Assembly: GCA_901472405.1 (NCBI GenBank)
Contig: LR590463.1
Coordinates: 3,038,001-3,102,000, forward strand
DNA length: 64,000 nt
DNA from: Serratia rubidaea
Lineage (GTDB): Bacteria > Pseudomonadota > Gammaproteobacteria > Enterobacterales > Enterobacteriaceae
Reading direction: 5' to 3'
The translations under genes and the position numbers were made by a program. The stretch's first letter is position 1. Every line of letters begins with the position of its first letter. A model generated the notes under the pieces. It was not told the origin of the DNA and made no database searches. It worked only from the letters and a program-made list of their open reading frames with translations. This document shows, piece by piece, positions 38,159 through 45,930 of this stretch.

Positions 38159-39520
38159 ATGAACTCATCGACAACTGCTATTTATTCCACACTGGAACAG
38201 AAAATTAAAAATTCGATACGGATAGATAAAGAGCAAGGCGTTTATCAATGTAACCGCGGGATATTTACCGACCCGGCGATATTTGAACTGGAAATGAAGG
38301 CTATTTTTGAAGGCAACTGGGTCTATATGGCGCACGAAAGCCAGGTCGCCGAGCCGGGCGACTATTATACCCTGACGATGGGCCGCCAACCGGTGATCAT
38401 TACCCGCGATAAACACGGCCAGCTGCACGCAATGATCAACAGCTGCTCGCACCGCGGCGCGATGCTGGCCAGCCGCAAAACGGGCAACAAGGCCACCTTT
38501 ACCTGCCCGTTCCACGGCTGGACGTTTAACAACGCCGGTAACCTGCTCAAGGCCAAAGACGAAAAGGTCGGCGGCTATCCCCCGTGCTTCAAACAGGCCG
38601 GCTCGCACGATCTGAAACACCTGCCGCGCTTCGCCTCCTACCGTGGTTTTCTGTTCGGCAGCCTGAGCGACCAGGTACTGCCGCTGGAGGAGTATCTGGG
38701 CGATACCCGTCAGGTGCTGGACCTGATTGTCGACCAGGCGGAAGACGGCATCGAAATACTGACCGGCGCTTCGTCATACACCTATGACGGCAACTGGAAA
38801 CTGCAGATGGAGAACGGCGTCGACGGCTATCACGTCAGCGTGGTGCACTGGAACTATGTCTCGACCATGTCGCGCCGCAGCCACGACGCCAACAGCACCC
38901 AAACCCTGGACGCCACCTGCTGGTCGAAAAGCACCGGCGGCGTCTACGGCTTTGAACACGGCCATATGCTGCTGTGGACCCGGGCGATTAACCCGGAGGT
39001 GCGGCCGGTGTTCAAACACTTCCGCCGGTTGAGCGACCGCTTCGGCGAGACGCGCGCCGACTTTATGGTCAACCATACCCGCAACCTGTGCATCTACCCC
39101 AACCTTTACCTGATGGATCAGTTCTCCACGCAGCTGCGGGTGATGCGCCCCATCGCGGTGGATAAAACCGAGGTCACCACCTTCTGCTTCGCGCCGAAGG
39201 GAGAAAGCGCCGAAGACCGCGCCCTGCGCATCCGCCAGTATGAAGACTTCTTTAACGTCAGCGGCATGGGCACGCCGGACGATCTGGAAGAGTTCCGCGC
39301 CTGCCAGCAGGGCTATCTCGCCGGCAATATGCCCTGGAGCGATATCAGCCGCGGCGCCACCCGCTGGCTGGAAGGCCCCGACGACAACGCACGGGCAATG
39401 GCGATCCGTCCGCTGATGAGCGGCCTGCGCGCCGAGGATGAAGCGCTGTATATCCCCCATCACCATCACTGGCAGCAGACCCTGCTGCGCAGCCTGAACG
39501 ACGACGAGGTGCAGTCATGA
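38159..39520 (+). CDS. benA: benzoate 1,2-dioxygenase large subunit
   Basis: Rieske non-haem-iron oxygenase alpha subunit. 453 residues. Rieske site CSHRGAMLASRKTGNKATFT then CPFHGWTF, and mononuclear iron ligands in MENGVDGYHVSVVHWNY (His, His) with a later Asp. With BenB and the reductase BenC it adds O2 to benzoate, giving the cis-diol. Starts at ATG 38159 after AACGAGG; an upstream in-frame codon lacks a ribosome site. The anthranilate enzyme (antA) is close, but benD downstream favours benzoate. Confidence 0.92.
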   Translation: MNSSTTAIYSTLEQKIKNSIRIDKEQGVYQCNRGIFTDPAIFELEMKAIFEGNWVYMAHESQVAEPGDYYTLTMGRQPVIITRDKHGQLHAMINSCSHRGAMLASRKTGNKATFTCPFHGWTFNNAGNLLKAKDEKVGGYPPCFKQAGSHDLKHLPRFASYRGFLFGSLSDQVLPLEEYLGDTRQVLDLIVDQAEDGIEILTGASSYTYDGNWKLQMENGVDGYHVSVVHWNYVSTMSRRSHDANSTQTLDATCWSKSTGGVYGFEHGHMLLWTRAINPEVRPVFKHFRRLSDRFGETRADFMVNHTRNLCIYPNLYLMDQFSTQLRVMRPIAVDKTEVTTFCFAPKGESAEDRALRIRQYEDFFNVSGMGTPDDLEEFRACQQGYLAGNMPWSDISRGATRWLEGPDDNARAMAIRPLMSGLRAEDEALYIPHHHHWQQTLLRSLNDDEVQS

Positions 39521-40002
39521 GCCAACAGCAACGTATCGAACAGTTTTTATACCGTGAGGCGCGCCTGCTGGACGACCGTCAGTGGGACGAATGGCTGGCG
39601 TGCTACAGCCCGCAGGTCGAATACTGGATGCCCTCCTGGGGCGAGGACGACCGGCTCACCCGCGATCCGCAGCGCGAAGTGTCGCTGATTTACTACCCGA
39701 ACCGCGAAGGGCTGGAAGACCGCGTCTACCGCATCAAAACCGAGCGCTCGGCGGCCAGCACGCCGGAGCCGCGCACCACCCACCAGATCAGCAACGTGGA
39801 GCTGCTCTCCGCCACGGCGGACGAGGTGGAGGTGCGCTACAACTGGAGCACCCACAGCCACCGCTATCAGAAAACCGATCTGTTTTTCGGCAGCTGCCGC
39901 TGCCGCATTGCGCTCGACGGCGAGCAGCCGCAGATTGTGAGCAAAACGATCCGTCTCAATAACGACTATATCAGTCATGTGATTGATATTTACCATGTTT
40001 GA
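39517..40002 (+). CDS. benB: benzoate 1,2-dioxygenase small subunit
   Basis: A 161-residue beta subunit of the dioxygenase, NTF2-like fold, structural partner of BenA. Starts in an ATGA overlap with benA. Marks: FLYREARLLDDRQWDEWLAC, YYPNREGLEDRVYRIKTERS, TTHQISNVELLSAT and FGSCRCRIALDG. Followed eight bases on by the first possible benC ATG. Confidence 0.92.
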   Translation: MSQQQRIEQFLYREARLLDDRQWDEWLACYSPQVEYWMPSWGEDDRLTRDPQREVSLIYYPNREGLEDRVYRIKTERSAASTPEPRTTHQISNVELLSATADEVEVRYNWSTHSHRYQKTDLFFGSCRCRIALDGEQPQIVSKTIRLNNDYISHVIDIYHV

Positions 40003-40013
40003 TGGGGGCGATG

Positions 40014-41063
40014 ATGAGCTATAGCGTTGCACTTAATTTTGAAGACGGCGTCAGCCGCTTTATCCAATGCAACCCCGGTGAGACCGTGCTCGACGCCGCC
40101 TATCGTCAGCAGGTCAATCTGCCGATGGACTGCGCCGACGGCGTCTGCGGCAGCTGTAAATGCCATTGCGAACGCGGCGACTATCAGCTGGGGGATGACT
40201 ACCTCGAGGACGCCCTTTCCGCAGAGGAGGCCGGACAGCGCCAGGTGCTGACCTGCCAGATGGTGCCGCACTCCGACTGCGTGATCGACGTGCCGATGGC
40301 CTCCGCGCTGTGCAAAACCGGCTGCGAAACTTTCTCCGCCAGCGTGGTGAGCGCCGCTGCGCTGTCGGACAGCGCGCTGGAGCTGACGCTGCAGCTGGAT
40401 GACATCCACAGCGGCATCGCCTTTCTGCCCGGCCAGTACGTCAATATCGAGGTGCCGGGCAGCGACGCCCGCCGCGCCTACTCGTTCAGTTCACCGCCCA
40501 ACGCGCGCCGGCTGTCGTTCCTGTTGCGCAACGTGCCGGGCGGCGCGATGAGCAGCTACCTGAGCGGACAGGCGCGCCCCGGCGACAAAATGCGTCTGCA
40601 CGGCCCGCAGGGCAGCTTTTATCTGCGCAACGTGACGCGGCCGCTGCTGTTTCTCGCCGGCGGCACCGGGCTGGCGCCCTTTTTATCGATGCTGGAGCAA
40701 CTGGCGCAGGACGGCGTCCAACGGCCGGTGCGGCTGCTCTACGGCGTCACCCACGACTGCGACCTGGTGAAGCTGGAGCAACTGGACGGTTACCGATCGC
40801 GGCTGAGTGACTTCAGCTACCTGACCTGCGTCGCCAGCGACGCCTCGCAGGCGGCGCGCAAAGGCTACGTCACCCAGCATCTGGATGACGCGCTGCTGCA
40901 CGACGGCGACGTGGACGTCTACCTGTGCGGCCCGCCGCCGATGGTCGAGGCGGTGCTGCACGATTTCCGCCGGCGCGCCTTTACGCCGGCCAGTTTCCAC
41001 TATGAAAAATTCGCCCCCAGCCAGACGGCGCAAGGAGTCGCTGATGCAACAGCTACGTTTTAG
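40014..41063 (+). CDS. benC: benzoate dioxygenase electron-transfer reductase
   Basis: A 349-residue reductase with an N-terminal plant-type [2Fe-2S] domain (CADGVCGSCKCHCERG and a later VLTCQMVP) and a C-terminal FAD/NAD module (RAYSFSSPPNARRLSFLLR, GTGLAPFLSMLEQ, YLCGPPPMVEAVL). Passes electrons from NADH to the Rieske centre of BenAB. Two ATGs are adjacent at 40011 and 40014; the second follows a GGGGGC site. The 3' end overlaps benD by 20 bases. Confidence 0.94.
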   Translation: MSYSVALNFEDGVSRFIQCNPGETVLDAAYRQQVNLPMDCADGVCGSCKCHCERGDYQLGDDYLEDALSAEEAGQRQVLTCQMVPHSDCVIDVPMASALCKTGCETFSASVVSAAALSDSALELTLQLDDIHSGIAFLPGQYVNIEVPGSDARRAYSFSSPPNARRLSFLLRNVPGGAMSSYLSGQARPGDKMRLHGPQGSFYLRNVTRPLLFLAGGTGLAPFLSMLEQLAQDGVQRPVRLLYGVTHDCDLVKLEQLDGYRSRLSDFSYLTCVASDASQAARKGYVTQHLDDALLHDGDVDVYLCGPPPMVEAVLHDFRRRAFTPASFHYEKFAPSQTAQGVADATATF

Positions 41064-41826
41064 CCACAAGGTGATGGCAATCACCGGTGCGGCACAGGGG
41101 ATCGGCAAGGCGGTGGCCGAACAGGCGGCGCGGGAAGGCGCCAGGCTGGCGCTGATCGACCGCGCGCCCTATCTGCAGGAGGTGGCCGCGGCGCTGCAGG
41201 AGCGGGGCTGCGACGCGCTGGCGATACAGGCCGATCTGGAGAGCTGGGAGGAGACGCAGGCGGCCATCGATCGGGCGCAGCGGCACTTCGGCCGGCTGGA
41301 TATTCTGGTGAACAACGTCGGCGGCACCATCTGGGCGCGGCCGTTCGCCGAGTATGCGCCGGCGCAGATTGAAGCGGAGATCCGTCGTTCGCTGTTCCCG
41401 ACGCTGTGGGGCTGTCGCGCCGTGCTGCCGCACATGCTGGCGCAGGGCGGCGGCGCGATCGTCAATGTCTCTTCCGTCGCCACCTGCGGCGTCAACCGGG
41501 TGCCCTATTCGGCCGCCAAAGGCGGGGTGAATGCGCTCACCCGCTCGCTGGCGTTTGAGTACGCCGGCGCCGGCATCCGCATCAACGCCACCGCGCCGGG
41601 CGGCACCGACGCGCCGCCGCGCCTGACGCCGCGCAACCGGGAGACGCCGACGCCGCAGGAGGAAGCGTGGTATCAGCAGGTGGTCGATCAGACGCTGAAC
41701 AGCAGCCTGATGCACCGTTACGGCACGGTGCACGAACAGGCCGACGCCATTTTATTCCTCGCCAGCGACGCGGCCAGCTATATTAACGGCAGCGTGCTGC
41801 CGGTGGCCGGCGGCGATTTAGGCTGA
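41044..41826 (+). CDS. benD: benzoate cis-diol dehydrogenase
   Basis: A 260-residue short-chain dehydrogenase that oxidises and decarboxylates the benzoate cis-diol to catechol with NAD. Cofactor loop MAITGAAQGIGKAVAEQAAR, LIDRAP after beta-2 (Asp for NAD), NNVGGTIW, and catalytic Tyr/Lys in NRVPYSAAKGGVNALTRSLA. Last gene of the block. No benK/benE transporter or BenM-type regulator adjoins. Confidence 0.93.
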   Translation: MQQLRFSHKVMAITGAAQGIGKAVAEQAAREGARLALIDRAPYLQEVAAALQERGCDALAIQADLESWEETQAAIDRAQRHFGRLDILVNNVGGTIWARPFAEYAPAQIEAEIRRSLFPTLWGCRAVLPHMLAQGGGAIVNVSSVATCGVNRVPYSAAKGGVNALTRSLAFEYAGAGIRINATAPGGTDAPPRLTPRNRETPTPQEEAWYQQVVDQTLNSSLMHRYGTVHEQADAILFLASDAASYINGSVLPVAGGDLG

Positions 41827-41865
41827 CAGATCCGGCAGAGCGGCTTGCCGCTCTGCCGTCCCGCC

Positions 41866-42291
41866 TTAACGCAGCCGTCGCCCGTGTTCATCAACCACCT
41901 TTTCACCGTCTTCCTTGGTAAATGCCCCCTGCTGCGCGTCCGGCAAAATATCCAGCACTACCTCCGACGGCCGGCACAGCCGGGTGCCGAGCGGCGTTAC
42001 CACAATCGGCCGGTTAATCAGTATCGGCTGTTGCAGCATAAAATCGATCAGCTGCTCATCGCTCCAGTGCGTCTGCGCCAGCTGCAGCTGCTCATACGGC
42101 TCGACGTTTTTACGCAGCAGCGCCCGCACCGGGATGCCCATCTCGGCGATCAGCCGGCGCAGTTCTTCACGGCTCGGCGGCGTGTCCAGATACAGCACGA
42201 TCGTCGGCTCGACGCCGCTGTTGCGGATCAGCGCCAGCGTATTGCGCGACGTGCCGCAGGCCGGATTATGGTAGATGGTGATGGTCTTCAT
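41866..42291 (-). CDS. arsC: arsenate reductase (glutaredoxin-coupled)
   Basis: About 141 residues, converting arsenate to arsenite with glutathione and glutaredoxin. Active-site Cys in TIYHNPACGTSRNTLALIRN, Arg residues in YLDTPPSREELRRL and INRPIVVTPLGTRLCRPSEVV. I use the ATG at 42291 (MKTITIY); two further in-frame ATGs lie upstream. Last gene of arsRBC, 15 bases after arsB. Confidence 0.95.
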   Translation of the reverse strand: MKTITIYHNPACGTSRNTLALIRNSGVEPTIVLYLDTPPSREELRRLIAEMGIPVRALLRKNVEPYEQLQLAQTHWSDEQLIDFMLQQPILINRPIVVTPLGTRLCRPSEVVLDILPDAQQGAFTKEDGEKVVDEHGRRLR

Positions 42292-42306
42292 TAGCATTCC
42301 CATAGG

Positions 42307-43594
<1,288 letters not shown>

Positions 43595-43620
43595 ACTCGC
43601 TCCTTGTTTTTGGGTTTTAT

Positions 43621-43636
43621 ATTCGAAAATTCGAAT
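43621..43636. promoter_or_regulatory. palindrome between arsR and arsB
   Basis: ATTCGAA and TTCGAAT around AA, 26 bases before arsB in the 64-base gap after arsR. May be an internal regulatory site or an mRNA hairpin. The ATTCG ends recall the satD repeats 0.8 kb away, which may be chance. Confidence 0.35.
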
Positions 43637-43658
43637 GTGTCAGATGACATGCTTTGCC

Positions 43659-43991
43659 TTAACGGCACCGTGCCAGCCCGTCGTCGCCGACGCGTTTCAC
43701 CAGCCGACTCAACGCCGCCTGCTGGCTAAGGTAGGCCTGCTCGATAATGCCCGCCGCCCAGGCCGGCATATGCGGCGAGAGCCGGTAGTAGATCCACTTG
43801 CCCTCGCGGCGATCCAGCAGCAGACCGCTTACGCGCAACATCGCCAGATGACGGGAGATTTTGGGCTGCGGCAGCGTCAAAATCGCCGCCAGTTCGCACA
43901 CGCACAGCTCTTCGCTCTGCCGTAGCAGCAGCACCAGCATCAGCCGGGTTTCGTCCGACAGGTTTTTAAACAGTTGTAATGGCGTCAGCAT
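43659..43991 (-). CDS. arsR: arsenical resistance repressor
   Basis: A 110-residue winged-helix repressor. The As(III)-binding cysteines are in EELCVCELAAILTLPQPKIS, the recognition helix follows (RHLAMLRVSGLLLDRREGKW), and the protein starts MLTPLQLFKNLSDETRLMLV. Leads arsRBC. A canonical ArsR/SmtB-type dyad at 44058-44077 lies upstream. Confidence 0.94.
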   Translation of the reverse strand: MLTPLQLFKNLSDETRLMLVLLLRQSEELCVCELAAILTLPQPKISRHLAMLRVSGLLLDRREGKWIYYRLSPHMPAWAAGIIEQAYLSQQAALSRLVKRVGDDGLARCR

Positions 43992-44057
43992 CGTTGCGCA
44001 GGCTCCTTATCTCATCGTCCGGCAAATAGTAGACCCGCACGGAACGCTGTCAAGGAC

Positions 44058-44077
44058 ATATATGGAAATTCATATAT
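44058..44077 (-). promoter_or_regulatory. ArsR-type operator
   Basis: ATATATG and CATATAT around GAAATT, a perfect 7+6+7 dyad 67 bases before arsR. This is the usual form of ArsR/SmtB operators. Expected to be bound without arsenite. Confidence 0.7.
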
Positions 44078-44207
44078 TACCGTTCGACCACGCCGTACGG
44101 CGTGAAAGTTTCAGCTATCGAATCGATACGGCAAAGCCGCTGTTCATGTTTCAGACAGCGCTCTACAATCGCCGCAATGACAATCCGACATCGCCAAAGG
44201 GGGCGCC

Positions 44208-44387
44208 ATGTACAATTTTTCACGTTATCAGGCCAAAGAACTGGCATTAGCCTATATGAGCGGCAAACAGCACGATCTCTCACCGCAGGCGTTCCTGCAG
44301 CAGCTTAAGCAGACGGAAAAGTCATTCGACTATCTGCTCAAGCACGGCGCAGAACAGCCGCGCGAAGTGATGATGAAAAGCTTCTAA
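44208..44387 (+). CDS. 59-residue small protein of unknown function
   Basis: Starts MYNFSRYQAKELALAYMSGK after a strong AAAGGGGGC site and ends EQPREVMMKSF. It has helical, amphipathic character with no signal or membrane segment. Reads cleanly and sits alone between arsR (divergent) and the satD operators. No family recognised. Ribosome site and codon use support it. Confidence 0.62.
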   Translation: MYNFSRYQAKELALAYMSGKQHDLSPQAFLQQLKQTEKSFDYLLKHGAEQPREVMMKSF

Positions 44388-44390
44388 ACC

Positions 44391-44418
44391 TTGACACGCC
44401 TGGATTTTCCCGTTTATT
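44391..44418 (+). promoter_or_regulatory. sigma70-like promoter upstream of satD operators
   Basis: TTGACA at 44391-44396 and TTTATT at 44413-44418 with a 16-base spacer. A second TTGACA at 44482-44487 lies in the spacer between operators 2 and 3, with a poor -10 inside or after operator 3. Either could start the satD transcript. Confidence 0.4.
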
Positions 44419-44430
44419 CCACACATAAAA

Positions 44431-44508
44431 ATTCGCCTCAGGATACGAATATCACCAAAATTCGTATCTGAGTACGAATAATTGACAAATTCGCCTCCAG
44501 ATGCGAAT
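44431..44508 (+). promoter_or_regulatory. three 20-base near-palindromic operators at exact 29-base pitch
   Basis: ATTCGCCTCAGGATACGAAT (44431-44450), ATTCGTATCTGAGTACGAAT (44460-44479) and ATTCGCCTCCAGATGCGAAT (44489-44508). Each has ATTCG and CGAAT ends around ten variable bases, and each is followed by a nine-base spacer. The last ends 33 bases before the satD ATG. Reads as a cooperative repressor or activator array. Confidence 0.75.
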
Positions 44509-44541
44509 TTAAAGGTCCGTTCGTTTTCTGGACAGCCTTAT

Positions 44542-45140
44542 ATGAAAGCGCAAATCAGCGTTATCACCGGCGATCTCGTCAACTCACGACGCGTTGACAC
44601 CCGCGTTACCTCGCACAGTTACACACCGAACTCACGGCGCTGCAACAGGCCAACCAGCTGACGCAGTTTGAGATTTTCCGCGGCGACGCGTTTCAGGCCG
44701 TGGGACGGCCGGAGCACGGCCTGTGGCTGGCGGTCTATCTGCGCTGCGCCTTAAAAGCGCACCATGCTGACGCGCTCTGGGATGCGCGCATCGCCGTCGG
44801 CCTGGGCAAACGCCGGGGCCGGGGTGACGGCTACGGCAGCGCCTTCCTCAATTCCGGCAACGCGCTGGACCAGATGACAAAAAATTGCAGGCTGGCTCTG
44901 AAAATTGACAATGAACGCGCCAATGCCATTGTCAGCGATCTGCTGCCGATGCTAGATCATAACCTTAGCCGTTTGTCGCAGGCAGAAGCGCAGGTCGTGC
45001 AGGCGCGCATGCTGGCGCCGACCAACGCGCAGGCGGCCGCCGCGGTGCGCAAGGCGGCATCAACCGTCTCCGCAACGCTGAAGCGCGCGGCCTATGATGA
45101 AATTATCCGGTTCATTGATGCAATTAACAGGATCATTTAA
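44542..45140 (+). CDS. SatD-family protein, frameshifted near start
   Basis: The ATG at 44542 opens MKAQISVITGDLVNSRRVDT and is then broken near 44605, where CGCGTT should read CGCCGTT. The corrected frame continues RYLAQLHTELTALQQANQL, FEIFRGDAFQAVGRPEHGLW, IAVGLGKRRGRGDGYGSAFL and ends in helices. ISVITGDLVNSR and FRGDAFQ are the SatD-family marks (PF16264; first named in the Streptococcus sat operon of acid tolerance and secretion). Restored length about 199. Two bases separate it from the DUF3307 gene. Molecular function unknown. Confidence 0.8.
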
Positions 45141-45142
45141 GT

Positions 45143-45916
45143 ATGGATTTGACCTATGCGCCGCTGTTGATCTGGCTGCTGGTGCTCCATCTGCTGGCGG
45201 ATTTCCCGCTGCAGCCCCGCGCCTGGGTGCAAGATAAGGCTCGTCACCGCCATCGTTCGCGTTTTTTACTGCTGCACGCCCTGCTGCACGGCGTCGTGGC
45301 GGCCTGGGCCGTCGCCGGCTTTGCTATGCTGCACGGCGGCTTATCGTCGGCGGACGTGCTGCTGACGCTGCTGGCGGTCGGCGTCAGCCACTATCTGATT
45401 GATTTAGCGAAGGTGACGCTGATGGCGCCAATGAAGCCGGCGGCTAGTTTCCTGCTGGATCAAGGCCTGCATCTGCTGGTGATGGTGCTGCTGTGGCTGG
45501 CCATTGTGCCGCAGGTTAGCGTGCTGCTTGAGGCGTTATGGCAGCGTGTCGACGGCTGGCGCGTCGGGCTGGCGGCGCTGGGGTACGGGCTGATCTATAT
45601 GCCGATGGGCCTGCTGATTGGGCAGTTGCTGGCAAGCTGGACGCCGCAGATGCCGCCGAACGCCAAGGCGGACAACGATTCACTGCTGCGCGCCGGCAAA
45701 CAGATCGGCTACCTGGAAAGAACGCTGATCTTGTCCTTTGTGCTGTTGGGGCATATTCCGGCCATCGGCTTTCTGCTGGCGGCCAAGTCGATTTTCCGCT
45801 TTGGCGACCTGCGCCAGAGCGACGATAAAATGCGTACCGAGTATGTGATGCTCGGTACGCTGTTTTCTTTCACCCTGACAATTATGCTGGGGCTGCTGAT
45901 TACCTGGCTATGGTAA
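45143..45916 (+). CDS. DUF3307 membrane protein
   Basis: A 257-residue inner-membrane protein with about seven hydrophobic helices. Marks: LLIWLLVLHLLADFPLQPRAWVQDK, RFLLLHALLHGVVAAW, GVSHYLIDLAKV with conserved His/Asp, and SFLLDQGLHLLVMVLLW. His and Asp in helices recall metal-dependent membrane enzymes or transporters, but nothing is established. Coupled to satD (two-base gap) and converges on mgtA. The pairing of SatD with DUF3307 suggests a two-part system. Confidence 0.8.
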   Translation: MDLTYAPLLIWLLVLHLLADFPLQPRAWVQDKARHRHRSRFLLLHALLHGVVAAWAVAGFAMLHGGLSSADVLLTLLAVGVSHYLIDLAKVTLMAPMKPAASFLLDQGLHLLVMVLLWLAIVPQVSVLLEALWQRVDGWRVGLAALGYGLIYMPMGLLIGQLLASWTPQMPPNAKADNDSLLRAGKQIGYLERTLILSFVLLGHIPAIGFLLAAKSIFRFGDLRQSDDKMRTEYVMLGTLFSFTLTIMLGLLITWLW

Positions 45917-45930
45917 CCGGCCGCCGTCGC

